Assembly: GCF_902167145.1 (NCBI RefSeq)
Contig: NC_050104.1
Span: 104,729,849-104,793,848 of the forward strand
Source of the DNA: Zea mays
Taxonomy: Eukaryota > Streptophyta > Magnoliopsida > Poales > Poaceae
Direction: 5' to 3'
DNA: 64,000 nucleotides
In this document: in pieces, positions 44,931-56,836 of the stretch
Numbering within the stretch: position 1 is the first letter of the stretch
How the letters are laid out: the number at the start of each line of letters is the position of its first letter
Position numbers and translations under genes: made by a program
Notes under the pieces: model-generated
The model's database searches: none
Told to the model about the DNA's origin: nothing
Seen by the model: the letters and a program-made list of their open reading frames with translations, nothing else

Positions 44931-45894
44931 GGCTTATTATTTATGAAGGTTCTCCAAACACCAAGATTATGATTTTTTTTCTAGTATGTCTTTAAGTATT
45001 ACAGGTACCCTCGCCCGGAGTACCTTCTGATGGATAAGTCAGAAGGAAAGAAGCATGCTTCAAAATATTACCGTGAAGGAACAATGGACAAAATACGAAG
45101 TATGTAAAGCCAAAGTTCTCACAAAAGTTATGAAGGGAAAAGACAACTTCACCCTCATTGTGCAGTTTTTGTGGTTTCAGAAACTGGGGGATAATAGATT
45201 TATGTTCGATGGGGGTGCAAGCGCAGACTCACTCCGAATGGTGGATCATGGAGATCCGTGCAAGGAACTGAAACATGGGGTTTATACTGGTTTAGGCTTG
45301 TGCCCTAGTCCAGTGTAGTGTTGATCGCAGTATTGCTTTGAGGTGTGTTACTGCTAGTGTGCTTGTGCACGTACGAGGGGCAAGGGACTCCCTTTTATAC
45401 TTCAAGGGACGTTCCTTACAAGTGAGAGAGGGGGAAAAGAGAGAGAGTTCTTCAACTAGCGCCCTCAGCTATAGTGCGCAGTGGACTCCTCTAGGGCCAA
45501 TCTTGGGGTGTGCCTGCGCATGGATCGCTCTTTCTAACAGGTTGCGTGCCTCCATATTCCTTGCATGGAACTCTATCCCATCCATTTATGGTGCAATACC
45601 CTGTAGCTTACTCTATGCCCATGCCATCGTACCAGATGGGTCTGACAGAATGTGCTCCTGGTATGGTTGAGGTTCGTGTTCAGTACGACTTCATCTTTTG
45701 TCAACTCCCTTGTGTCACCCTCCAACATGTTCGAGCATGCGCTAGGTGTGTCGTCATGTCCTTTCTAGTACATGGGTGGAGACTTCGATGTCGTGACCCC
45801 CCTGGTGCCATACACATGGCATGGATGTTGTGCCTTGTCACGACCGTCGTGGGTCCTCGTCGTGCCATTGGAGAGAATCGTTTGAGGTGGTCTG
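44931..45894. other. Probable LTR fragment(s) of a Gypsy element
   Basis: A possible LTR start TGTTGGGGGCTTATT (~44932) follows the gag remnant. The passage around 45276-45320 (gtttatactggtttaggc, then ccctagtccagtgtagtg) is a phrase common in grass Gypsy LTRs. No paired LTR or duplication was found. Short ORFs here are not convincing genes. Confidence 0.35.
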
Positions 45895-47030
45895 GTGGCA
45901 TACCGGACAGACTACTGTTCACGGTCCGATGATTTTTAACGAAAAATCCTAAGAGTGAATAGTTTGACCAAGTCGCACGGACTTGATCCGGTGCACCACC
46001 GGACCGATCTGGTGCAACCCAGTCATGCCCATCTTTGGCTGTTTTGAGCCAAACTCCAAATCTTTTTGGCTTTCTTTGGTAGCATCCCTACGACTTAGAC
46101 AAACATAATTAGCACTTAATCCAATTGACTAAATGTAGGAAACATACCTTTTCTCTTCGGTTTCACTAGGATTAGCAATATGGCTTGTTTCAAGTCCAAA
46201 ACACACTTTTCTTGCATAAATGAGTTAGTAGCCAAAACAAAGTGCTAGAAACATAGAGTAGGGTACGTGCAACTTATTTAAACACTTAAACCTTATGTGT
46301 TATGTTGATTTGCCAAAGTTGCACTTTTGGCCCTCCATTTCAGCCCATTTGGACTTGATTTCTTCAACTTGCCTTTTATGGACATGTGCTCATACTCATA
46401 CGAAGATAGTTAGTTCAATATAGTGTGTTGAGCAGTTATCACCAAAATAGGGGGAAATGGCTCTATTGGCACATTTCCCTTTTAGTCTCCTCCTTTTGGT
46501 GATTTATGCCAACACACCTAAAGCAACTCAAATTTGACTAACTAAAACCAATATGAGTCAAAAGAGGCAAATTGAAGTTCAAACTCTTAAAAGAGATTAA
46601 CATAGTATTTGGCACATTTGGATCCTTTAGCCATGACTTGTTTTGAATTTTGCAATCAAACTCAATTTTCTAACTTATAGGTTAAAAACTCTTGGTTTTG
46701 CAAAACAAATCAGTTTAAAACACTTGTTTTGACCAAACTCCCAAAAATATCCCTTTTCTCATAAGATAACCATTCCCATATAAGAGAGCGGTTTTTGCAA
46801 TAAGAGGGTACTCTTTGCTATCAGGAGGGTTTTGATCAAAAAGATAAGTTTAAAGGCTTAAAACATTTAAAATTCTAAGTGGTGGTTGATAGTTGCTTTG
46901 ATCTTAAATTTCTCCCCATTTGACATTAAGCACCAAAACAGATAAACTAGTGGTCTAGCCTCATTGCCTCACAATAAATAGAATGAAAACCAAAAGGCAA
47001 TGAAAATCCAAGATAAACCGTTACCTGTGT
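45895..47030 (-). mobile_element. Sirevirus 3' end (3' non-coding DNA plus part of LTR), minus strand
   Basis: Read on the minus strand, 47030-46490 is AT-rich 3' non-coding DNA with 'gttggcataaatcaccaaaa' and a GGAGGAGAC purine tract. The LTR then starts TAAAAGGGAAATGTGCC (~46487), TGAAAGGG in related LTRs. Degenerate GGTCCGGTGGTGCACCGGA palindromes follow at 46020-45900. The LTR is cut at ~45895. No coding region survives. Confidence 0.6.
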
Positions 47031-47274
47031 GTTGTGGTTTCAAAAAATGGTTTGGTAATCGTTGGTGTGATGTCTCACTCTCACATAGATGACGCATTCG
47101 AGTGTGTCAATAGAGCAATCCAGTGTGGCACGTCTTCGATGGTGCGTAGAGAAATTTTCTTTCTAGTGCCATCGCCGCCATGCCTAATCCGCTCTAAACT
47201 GTGGTATGTGGATTTGATGTTCACTTCTTCATTCAGCAGCAGCGGAACAACGAGAGCAATCAAAATCGACAGCA

Positions 47275-47397
47275 ATGGAGGCAGCAAAGGAAGAGCACGT
47301 GTGTGTGACTGGCGCCAACATTTTCATCGCATCGTGGCTCGTGAATCTCCTCACTTTCGAGGCAAGTACACGATCCATGGCACCGTCCGCGGTCCTG
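47275..47397 (+). pseudogene. Third CCR-like copy: exon 1 only, frameshifted
   Basis: The leader ('ttcacttcttcattcagc', 'caacgagagcaa') and exon 1 match copies 1 and 2. The protein starts MEAAKEEHVCVTGANIF with IASWLV, then a one-base deletion after LLTF shifts the frame; the other frame continues GKYTIHGTVRGPG up to a normal donor CCTG|GTAAGG. The dinucleotide-binding Gly pair is lost (GANIF for GAGGF). No other exons were found in the window. A dead remnant of a third tandem gene. Confidence 0.75.
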
Positions 47398-47915
47398 GTA
47401 AGGCTCACGAGACATATCAGGAAAAACAATATATATACATAATAATCAATTTTAGTTAATTTCAAATTAATTGAACAATAAAAATAGCAATTATACACAT
47501 AGTCTTACAGATCATATCAATACGACACTAAATTAACATAACTCATCACTCATCACTTCACAATCCACACACATAATGCTCATCACTTTAATCACAATTA
47601 TATTCGCATAGACCAATTTAACACATAGACACAGTTCATCAATAATTAGTTTAACTCATAAGACATAGACACCACACATACATATTACATGTTCATCAAT
47701 TGTTACATAAATGATATGCATATAGTTTGTGATAACTCGTTTAGCTCGAGAGCTGGCTCGCTAACGAACCGAGCTAGGGTTTTAGCTCAGCTCGTAAAAA
47801 AATTTAAACGAGCCGATCCGAGTTGAGCCCAGCTAACCATGAACCGAGCGAGTCGACGAGACATGAGCATTTTGTCCAGCCCTACCCCTATACCACACCA
47901 TGCTGTCACGAGAGA
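47398..47915. other. AT-rich remnant of intron and GAGCTCG-rich repeat
   Basis: 47400-47730 is AT-rich without features. 47735-47885 has repeated 'gagctcg', 'gagccgat' and 'gaaccgagc' words of a common grass repeat family ('gctcgctaacgaaccgagc'). No ends or duplication could be fixed. Confidence 0.35.
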
Positions 47916-48710
47916 TGAGCTATTATGATGCTACAAGGAATTTGTCTCAAGGTGGAGTTTGTTGAGTTTGTGATCTAAATTTTAAAGATGGTGGGCCTTT
48001 GGCCTAGAGCCCAGGGATGCCTGGGGTGTGGGGGGGGCAAAGCCCTGCACGGTACAGATCATTCCCTACTCGGTTTAGGGTTCCACATCTATATACATTT
48101 GTAAGCCGCATGAGATAATTATCTCAATTGGAAATCTCCTGCGATCCAAAAAATAGTGAGATTGTTGCTGGTCAGCGCCCATGGTTTTTCCATTTGCATT
48201 GTAGAGTTTTCCACGTTAAATTTGTGTCGTATTGATTCATAACATGTTCCTATTGCTAAGTTTGAGCTATGCTCAAGCTTAGTTGATATTAAAAATTAGC
48301 CCCTAGTGGTTGTTGGTGCCGATAAGATGGTGATGCATTGTTTAAGGTGGAGTTTGCTATTATGATGCTACAAGACATTTGTCTCAAGGTGGAGTTTATT
48401 AAGTTTGTGATCCAAATTCTGAATAAGGTGGGCCTTCGGCCCATAGCCTAGGGACGCCTGGGGTGTAGGGGGCGAAGCCCCGCACGGTATGAATCGTTCC
48501 CTACTCGGTTTAGGGTTTCACCTATATATATACTTGTAAGCCACAAGAAATAATTATATCAATTGTAAAAAATCTCCTGCAATCCGAAAATAGTGAGATT
48601 GTTGCTGGCCGGCGCCCGTGGTTTTTTCCCTTCGCATTAGAGCGGTTTTCCACGTTAAATCAGTGTCTTCTATGTGTTTGATCTACTTGGTGTCGTATTG
48701 ATTCATAACA
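47916..48710. mobile_element. TRIM-like element: two direct repeats around ~110 bp
   Basis: Repeat 1 (47916-48244) and repeat 2 (48355-48710) share long stretches, from 'gctattatgatgctacaag' to 'gtcgtattgattcataaca'. These include 'tccctactcggtttagggtt' and 'atagtgagattgttgctgg', phrases typical of Copia LTRs. The ~110 bp between them has no ORF, and a purine tract (aaggtggag) precedes repeat 2. This fits a miniature (TRIM) element or a tandem LTR remnant. No duplicated flank or Met primer site was found. Repeat 2 has a ~30-bp insertion near 48662. Confidence 0.55.
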
Positions 48711-49388
48711 TCGTTCATGTCCTTCACGATCCGCCAGCGCTCCTTGATGGTGGCGCCGGGGAACCACTCGGCCATGTTGCCCATGACGAGCGGCGTGTGG
48801 TTGTAGGTCGGCGAGATGGCGTTGACGCGGACACCCGACCGCGTGAGCTGCCTAGCCACGGCTTGCACCAGTCCTAGAACGACGGCCTTAGACACGCTAT
48901 AGGGCGGCAGCGCGATGCCGCCAGCACGCCGGCCACGCTGGCCATGCACACGATGCTGCCAGCGCGACGGGGCACCATGACGCGTGTCGCGTGCTTGACG
49001 CCCGCCACCGTGACCCGGGCGTTGATGGCCATGACACGGTCGAAGTCGACTAGGTCCAGCGCCTCCACGAGGCCCGGTGCTAGGCAGCCACTGACCCTGG
49101 CGTTCCTAAGCATCATGTCGAAGCGGCCGTGGAGTTCCACAACCAAGTCCACGGCCGCCGCGACCTGCGCCTCGTCGGTCACATCACAGCGGGTGTAGTG
49201 GACCGTGGTGGCGGGCCCATCGGTAGGCTCAGCTCCGCGGCGATGTGGCGTCCCAGATCGTCCTGGACGTCCGTGAGGATGTTCCTCACACCGTGCCAGA
49301 CGAACTCCGCCGACGTCGCCCCGCCGGTGATCAGTGCCACCTTCCCAGCCAGCCTATCGACGGACGAACGAAAGGAGACAAGCATGAG
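48711..49388 (-). pseudogene. SDR (ABA2 / momilactone A synthase-like) pseudogene
   Basis: Three minus-strand frames together give a short-chain dehydrogenase of the plant SDR110C type: LAGKVALITGGATSAEFV and ADVQDDLG-like ILTDVQDDLGRHIAAEL (49360-49230), DVTDEAQVAAAVDLVVE through VSGCLAPGLVEALDLVDFDR (49182-49000), and PPYSVSKAVVLGLV with GVRVNAISPTYNHTPLVMG (48900-48760). The nucleotide-binding GxxxGxG is deleted (GGATSAEF), NNAG has become RNAR, and there are two frameshifts. The last ~50 residues are missing: the reading is cut by the TRIM-like repeat at 48711. No intron is seen. The family name comes from memory of related grass proteins. Confidence 0.72.
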
Positions 49389-49418
49389 AATGTAGATGTA
49401 GCATAGTCTAGTTGTAGC

Positions 49419-49885
49419 TTTCTTTATCATCCCTACCCTAGGAGTAGATGTAGCATAGTCTAGTTGTAGCTTTCCACATACCCGCCTCCATCTCTATTCA
49501 ACTCTACGTCATCTAGATCTATCTTGGGTGGCCTACCGACCCTAAGACGACCCTAGGATCTTACCTCTCCCAAGGGCAAGATCTGGTTATCAATCCAAAA
49601 GATCTCTTACTCGAGTTGATGTCTTAATTCCTAGGTGACTCTACGTCGGGACGCCTTGGGTGATCTGCGGACCTGGATCACCCTAAGATCTCTCCCTAGA
49701 GGGCGAGATCTAGGTTCCTACAAGGAAGAAGACGATCTTGTGCCATCGCGGACCATCCGACCCAGAGTACGGATTGTCCGAAGTGACACAGGGAAGGATC
49801 AGCTCCTACGCTCAGGTCGCGGACCGTTCGCGCCGTTGCAGAGGGCACTGCTGGTACACCCCTAGTATTTGGCACCCAGATTGGC
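49419..49885 (+). repeat. 5' LTR of element F (left-truncated)
   Basis: It aligns with 62360-62800 ('ctttctttatcatccctaccctag', 'gtagcatagtctagttgtagc', 'gaccctaggatctt', 'gcggaccatccgacccagag'). About 100 bp of the LTR start is missing. A ~30-bp stretch (gtagatgtagcatagtctag..) is duplicated at the broken left edge (~49394 and ~49447). Confidence 0.65.
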
Positions 49886-50337
49886 GCCAACACTGGGGAA
49901 CGAACGTTGCAGATCTACAAAATCAGGCTTATATAGCCAATTCTAAAGATCTCAACGGTATTTCTCCAAACAACAACACAAGACTGACTGATTTGTCGAT
50001 CGCTGAGCATAACAAATTAGAAAATGACATGAAGAAGATGGACGAGGAGATCCAGCGACAACAAGATCAGGTGCTCAAGGTGGTGAAGAAGTGATACTTC
50101 TTGTGCTTTAGGGTAGATCACCACCAGAAAGATCGTCCGAGAGAGGGAAATAAACGTCGATTACATGTCAACTGTGTTGCAGTAGCTCCCCACGGTACGT
50201 GATGCCAAGCCAGCCGATGATATTCAACCTATTAAAATTACTTTTGATAATCGGATTAAAAGTATCACTGAGGATATAGAGAAGATGCATGCATCAGAAA
50301 AAGCTCACATGCCTAATTTTTTATCACATGAGTTGAG

Positions 50338-51695
50338 TGTAAGGAAAATGGACCCCGAGCCATTTGGCTAATTGAGTTTTGGTGTTTGATGATCACCACA
50401 ATCCGTGAACTAATAAGTTTTCTAGTGTTTGTAGTTCAGAGGATGCAAGATTAACTTGGACTAAGGAACTGAGGAAAGCAACACCTCAAAAGAAGACATT
50501 AAAAAGATTCAAGAAAAGTCCAAGTGTGCTGCCTGCGGACTGTCTGTGCATGGAGCACCAGACTGTCCGGTGGCACACCGGACTGTCCGATGCCCACACG
50601 CCGGACTATCCGGTGCACCAGGGAACCGCAGCCCAACGACTAGTTCCAGGTGGCACCTGGAGAGAAGACCACCGGACTATCCGGTGTGAGGACCGAACTG
50701 TCCGGTGTGGAAAGCATGTGGCGCCAACGGTCACCTGCTCTGACAGGGCAACGGCTAGGCGCACCGGACAGGCTACAGTGCGCTGTCCGGTGCACCACCG
50801 GACTGTCCGATGTGCCGCAGAAAGCAGCAGCTTTTCTCCAACAGCTCTATTTGTGTTGGGGGCTATAAATACACCACCAACCGGCCATTTCCAAGTGTGG
50901 GAGCCCAAGAGACATACCAAGGCATATAGTAGACATTCCCAAGTGCTCTTACACCCAAGTGCTTAATAGAATCACTCGGTGATTAGCATAGGTGCTTTGC
51001 GAAGTGCTTAGGTTAGTTAGACCGCATTAGCGCTTGATCTAGGTGAATCCTAGTTAGTTGAGTGAGTTTAGATAAACCTCACAACCCCTCGGCTCTTGCG
51101 TGAGCCGTTGTAATTGTACCGAGTGGGGCGAGAGTCTTGCGAGACCGTGACAACCGTGTTTGTGTCACGACCGCCACCGTGTACCGGAGGGAACGAGGCC
51201 CACGACGTTTCGGACGGAAGCTCGATAGTGGAGACGACGGTGAGCGTCCGAGAGGAGCCGGAAGCGGAGCACCACTTGTGCGTGGAGAAGGCCCGCGGCT
51301 CTCTACGGAGTTACTCGACCAAGGTGCTTGGCCCTCGCGTGGGCTTCCCTTTGCGTAGGGTCACCAACGAGGATTAGTCGGGACCTTGTGCGGTTCCGGA
51401 TACCTCGGTAAAAATACCGGCGTCATCCACGAGAGTTTGCTTGTCTACTTTGCTCTTTAAGTTTCCGCATTTATATTAAGCATTTAAGTTTCAATCTTGT
51501 ATACATTCTTATTTAGTGTAGATTTAAACTTAGCCATTGCGGTAGAGATAGCAACACTTAGACAAAACCTAGTTTGCACATTCTAGTTTGACTATTTGCA
51601 TAGGTTTTGATCTAGGGATTTATTTGTGGCCTAGTTTAGCGAAAGTTTTAGAAGTCCTAATTCACCCCCCTCTTAGGCGTCACCCGTTTCCTACA
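50338..51695 (+). repeat. 5' LTR of element E
   Basis: It runs from TGTAAGGAAAATGGACCCC to CGTTTCCTACA (1358 bp). Palindromes of the type CACCGGACTGTCCGGTG lie at 50530-50825 and a TATA box TATAAATA at 50864-50871 (GGGGCTATAAATACACC). Confidence 0.85.
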
Positions 51696-51697
51696 AG

Positions 51698-51710
51698 TGG
51701 TATCGGAGCC
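51698..51710 (+). other. Primer binding site of element E
   Basis: TGGTATCGGAGCC two bases after the LTR; complementary to initiator tRNA-Met with the same single mismatch seen in element B. Confidence 0.8.
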
Positions 51711-51776
51711 TGGTTTGGCTCATTTGAAACGTTTTAGCTTCACCGCTAAAAGAGCCGACACTTTTTAGAGGAAGGG

Positions 51777-53919
51777 ATGGATACCCATAGGCCACCACAC
51801 TTCGATGGCTCTAACTTCCCATATTATAGTGCTAGAATGGCTTTTTTACCTAGAGGTCGTTGATCTAGGTGTTTGGAGAGTCACTCGTGACGGGATGAAA
51901 CCCCCCAAGAATCCCGAGAAACCCACCGCGAGTGAGGAAAAATAAATTCATTTAAATGCTAGAGCCAAAAATTGCTTGTATGAATCTCTTAGCATGGATA
52001 TTTTTAATCAAGTATTTACCTTGAAAACTGCTAATGAGATTTGGCTTAAGTTGCATGAGCTCCATGACGGCACATCAAATGTCCGTGAGCAAAAACATTT
52101 CCTAGTCTTAAATGAGTATAATTCTTTTGCTATGAAAGATGATGAGCTTGTTAGAGACATGTATTCTCGTTTGAATCTAATTATTAATGAGCTCAATTCT
52201 ATTGGCATTAATAAGCTAGGTGATGCGGACATTGTGAGGAAGATTATCTCCCTGCTACCACAACAAAGATATGGGAGCATCATCACCATCCTTCACAACA
52301 TGGAGGACTTGAGTAATATGACCCCGACCATTGTGATTGGGAAAATCGCGGCTTTTGAGATGTCGCGAAAAATGTGTCGGGGAGAGGAGCCAACTTCCTC
52401 AAGGCCATATGCTTTTGCATGTGATGAAAGGAAGGGAAAAAAGAAGGCTCCCACTCCAAGTTCCTCAAGTGAAGAAGAAGAAGAAGAAAGTGATGATGAT
52501 GAAGATAATCAACCATGCACATCATCCTCCGAGGACGAAGAAACAATCCGACGCGTCGGAAAGATAATGGGGATGATCCGCAAGATTAATCTAATGGGTG
52601 TGCCCCTGCAGGTCGAAGATCTTCTCTTTAACATTGATAGTAAAAAGCAAAGAAAGAGAGGGTGCTTCACATGCGGGAGAAGGGCCACTCAGGGACAACT
52701 GTCCAAATATGGCCGAACCCAAAAAGGAGAGGAGCAAAGGCAAGGCGCTAACAAGTGTCAGAACTTGGGATGATTCTTCGAGTGAAGATGAACCGCCAAG
52801 GACGCGCAGCCACCGGTCCTCATCACGCTCATCTCGGTCATCACACAAATGCCTTATGGCAAGAGGTAACAAAAGCATTCCATCCTCTAGTGATGAAAGT
52901 AGCAGTGATGATGAAGGTGAGGGAAAGCCCTCCGTAGATGAGCTTGCGGAAGCCGTTGAATTTTTTCAGGATGTTTGCACTAAACAAAAAGCTCAACTTA
53001 AAACTTTGAAAAATAAGTTGATTAGCTCCCAAAATGATTATAAAGGTTTTCTAGAAAAATTTGAAACTTTTGCAAACTTAAATAGTGAGCTATCAACTAA
53101 AATTGAGCTATTAGAATCTAGTGCTCCATCTACTGCTACCAATGATGGCCTCATTAAAAAGAATGAAAAACTTAAGGCTAAGTTAGCTAGCTCCCAAGAT
53201 ACTATTGAAAATTTGCTAGAGAAAATGGAAATTCTTAGCATACACAATAATGAGCTAACTACTAAGTTAGAAAACATTGGTAGCACCCCAGGAGCATCTT
53301 TAGTTGAAATTCCTGATTATTAAAAAGGATGCTTCTACTTCTTGCTTTGATTTAATTGATGATTCTAACTCCTGCAACCAAGTTCTTGTTGAGAATATTG
53401 TTGTAGAAACATGTTCGGATGAGGTTGCAAAGGAAAATGAGCAATTAAGGCAAGAAGTGGCTCGTCTTGGCAAGGCTTTGTATGACAAGAAAGGCAAAGC
53501 CAAACAAATCTGACCTCCACAGGATAACACCACTGCGGGAGTGAACAAGCCTATGGAGGGAGAAACTATGATTTGTAGGCTATGCCACATGGAAGGCCAT
53601 AAGTCTTTCCAATGCATGGCGATGATCGGGGATAAGCAAAGGCAAAAGCTCAGGCAAAAGCCATCAAGCAAAATCTCCAACACCTACATAAAAAGGTGGA
53701 CAAAAAGGCTGCTACACCATATTTGATCAAGAAGAAAAAGAATGGAAAGGTGATAGCAATCAAGGCCAACAAGCAAGCCAACAAAGGAAAGGAGGCCAAA
53801 CACATCTAGGTGCCAAAAGGAAATAATTACGACCATGAAAAGCACCAAGAAGGTTTGGATCCCGAAAGGGAAGTGAGTAGACCAAAGGTCAACGGGAAAT
53901 TTGGAGACTTGGCAAATTA
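51777..53919 (+). pseudogene. gag of element E (several frameshifts)
   Basis: From the ATG at 51777 (MDTHRPPHFDGSNF) the frame breaks near 51845. It resumes in a Copia Gag region 51976-52620 (SLSMDIFNQVFTLKTANEIW, LHELHDGTSNVRE) with an acidic run (SSSSEEEEEESDDDED). A knuckle-like CFTCG (~52660) is followed by a frame change, then a long coiled-coil part (52760-53510: KLKAKLASSQDTIENLLEKM). Next come a zinc knuckle CRLCHMEGHKSFQC (~53570) and a basic tail to 53919. The order matches Sirevirus Gag. No protease motif follows. Confidence 0.75.
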
Positions 53920-55260
53920 GTGATGTATATCATGGGATACATCATATTGGACCAAGTTTATTGCCAAGTGGGTTAGTAAATATTTTGGACCCAAATTTCC
54001 CCACCCATGACTAAGGTAACTAGATTTATTGTATTTCTTGTTTTTAGATATGCGTATCTATTTACCGTGTATCTAGTTTACCTTTCATGCCTAGTATTAC
54101 ATTTGGTATTTACTCTTGTTTAAAATTATGCATACTAGGTAAATCACATGGTAGGATTGCTTGCTTTCAATTCATATACTTAAGCAAACCTACATGGCTT
54201 AAAACGTTTATTTAAGCACGGCACATAGCTTCTATATCACTCCATAGTAAATGATACATCAATTGATATTCTCAAATACTACAAGTGTAAAACACTTATA
54301 TTCTACAATTTGTGTCATTTAACTTATATGTGCCAAAGTTCGGATTACAGATGATTTGCCCCTCTTGATATCAAATCAAAGTGCATGTCTCCTACAAGTA
54401 TTCAAAACTTATATGCACACTTTTAGGGGGGAGGTTATTCTATAATCCAAGACTTTGAGACTAACATGTTTTTCAAGTTCATTTTATGTGATGGTCTCAT
54501 TGTAAGGAAAATGAAGTCCCCGAAGAAAGACAATAATCTTCCACTGCAAAATCTCCAAGAACTCTCACGTCTCTCAAGCTCGCCATTGAATTTCAATCGG
54601 TATCTTTTGAGACTACATCTAGTATCATTTACATGTCTTCTCCAATATTTGATTAGACTATATTTCATATCATATACTTCCATGTTGCTAAAAATGCATA
54701 AGTGGTTAACTCATATTCTGTTACCTATGCATAAGGGAAGTTAGTCTTTTCAAATTATGTCTTGCACCTCTATTTCTCACATGCTTTTTCCTAAGTAGAA
54801 GTTCTCTGTCAGGGGGAGTTTTTCTTCGTCTCTAAAGGGGGAGAAAATTCTTTCTAAAAGAGAACACTCATTTAGGGGGAGTAATCTTTTAGTGCTTCTA
54901 TTGATATTAATTGATAATTCTTTAGAGAGGGCAAGTCTTATTTGCTTCCTATATGCTTTTAATGTCTTCCTTTTCGGTGGTTGATGCCAAAGAGGGAGAA
55001 GTTTAGGGACCAAAGAAATGAAAAATCTATCAAACACCAAACACCACCAAATTAAAATTTTGATCTTTCAAGTGGTTTTTACATTTTGGTCTAGAATAGG
55101 AAGTAAGTGAATTATGGAGTTAGGGGAGGCTTAAGTCCATAATATCACATTGTGGGGACAAACATGCATCCTGGCAAGTACATTGTATAATGTCATTCAA
55201 ATAACTGTATTATTTGCTTGCTTTGGTTGTGTTGTCATCAATCACCAAAAAGGGGGAGAT
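53920..55260 (+). other. Element E 3' non-coding region
   Basis: No coding domains. Purine tracts occur at 54422 (TTTTAGGGGGGAGG), 54813 (CAGGGGGAG), 54835 (AAAGGGGGAGAAAATT), 54875 (TTAGGGGGAG) and 55247-55260 (AAAAAGGGGGAGAT, directly before the 3' LTR). Multiple tracts fit the Sirevirus pattern. Confidence 0.7.
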
Positions 55261-56627
55261 TGTAAGGAAAATGGACCCCGGGCCATTTGGCTAATTGAGT
55301 TATGGTGTTTGATGATCAACACAATCCGTGAACTAATAAGTTTTCTAGTTTTTGTGTTTGTAGTTCACAGGATGCAAGATTAACTTGGACTAAGGAACTG
55401 AGGAAAGCAACACCTCAAAAGAAGACATTAAAAGGATCCAAGAAAAGTTCAAGTGTGCTGCCTGTGGACTGTCTGTGCGTGGAGCATCGGACTGTCCGGT
55501 GGCACACCGCACTGTCCGGTGCCCATACGCCGGACTGTCCAGTGCACCAGGGAACCGCAGCCCAACAGCTAGTTCCAGGTGGCACCCGGAGAGAAGACTA
55601 CCGGACTGTCCGGTGTGAGGACCGGACTGTCCGGTGTGGAAAGCCTGCGGCGCCAACGGTCACCTGCTCTGACAGGGCAACGGCTAGGCGCACCGGACAA
55701 GCTACAGTGCGCTGTCCGGTGCACCACCAGACTGTCCGATGTGCCGCAGAAAGCAGCAGCTTTTCTCCAACGACTCTATTTGTGTTGGGGGCTATAAATA
55801 CACCCCCAACCGGCCATTTCCAAGTGTGGGAGCCCAAGAGACATACCAAGGCATATAGTAGATATTCCCAAGTTCTCTTACACCCAAGTGCTTAATAGAA
55901 TCACTCGGTGATTAGCGTAGGTGCTTTGCGAAGTGCTTAGGTTAGTTAGACCGCATTAGCGCTTGCTCTAGGTGAATCCTAGTTAGTTGAGTGAGTTTAG
56001 ATAAACCTCACAACCCCTCGGCTCTTGCATGAGCCATTGTAATTGTACCGAGTGGGGCGAGAGTCTTGCGAGACCGTGACAATTGTGTTTGTGTCACGGC
56101 CGCCACTGTGTACCGGAGGGAACGAGGCCCGCGGCGTTTCGGCCGGAAGCTCGATAGTGGAGACGGCGAGGAGTGTCCGAGAGGAGCCGGAAGCGGAGCA
56201 CCACTTGCGCGTGGAGAAGGCCCGTGGCTCACTACGGAGTTACTCGACCAAGGTGCTTGGCCCTCGCGTGGGCTTCCCTTTGCATAGGGGCACCAACGAG
56301 GATTAGTCGGGACCTTGCGCGGTTCTGGATACCTCGGTAAAAATACCGGCGTCATCCACGAGAGTTTGCTTCTCTACTTTGCTCTTTAATTTTCCGCATT
56401 TATATTAAGCATTTAAGTTTCAATCTTGTATACATTCTTATTTAGTGTAGATTGAAACTTAACCATTGCGGTAGAGATAGCAACACTTAGACAAAACCTA
56501 GTTTGCACATTCTAGTTTGACTATTTGCATAGGTTTTGATCTAGGAATTTATTTGTGGCCTAGTTTAGCGAAAATTTTAGAAGTCCTAATTCACCCCCCT
56601 TTTAGGCGTCACCCGTTTAATCCTACA
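55261..56627 (+). repeat. 3' LTR of element E
   Basis: It runs from TGTAAGGAAAATGGACCCC to TTTAATCCTACA (1367 bp), with palindromes at 55460-55745 and TATAAATA at 55793-55800. Differences from the 5' LTR are concentrated in the palindromes (mostly C/T and G/A changes), as expected from decay of methylated CpG. The last base is also the first base of the CACTA target duplication. Confidence 0.85.
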
Positions 56628-56836
56628 TTCACTATACGACGGTTGATCTTTAGCGACCCTTATTAGGGATAGACGGTTGGTCGCTAAAACTTATGTACCG
56701 ACAGTTGGTCGCTAAATGCATTTGTAGCGACGGGCCACCAGTCGCTAAAAATCTAGATATTTAACTACTCAAGGTTGGTCGCTATAGAGGCAGGTGGACA
56801 TCCGACGGTTGGTCGCTATTGATTGACATGTGACTG

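Larger units (their letters stand above)
50333..56629 (+). mobile_element. Element E: gag-only Sirevirus derivative
   Basis: LTRs are 50338-51695 and 55261-56627, with PBS 51698-51710, a broken gag, and 3' non-coding DNA with five polypurine tracts. Integrase, RT and RNase H are all absent from the 3.6-kb interior. The left flank is ttgag (50333-50337). The right flank, read past the later CACTA insertion, is ttggg, a 5-bp duplication with one change. The element was inserted into the internal DNA of F. Confidence 0.82.

Noticed and set aside
50526..51377. ORFs in the LTR of element E, repeated at 55455-56306
   Set aside because: They are duplicated LTR sequence. The frames come from CACCGGACTGTCCGGTG repeats and GC-rich leader DNA.
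52283..53683. Minus-strand ORFs opposite the gag of element E
   Set aside because: They mirror the acidic and coiled-coil coding DNA of gag on the plus strand. No independent support.
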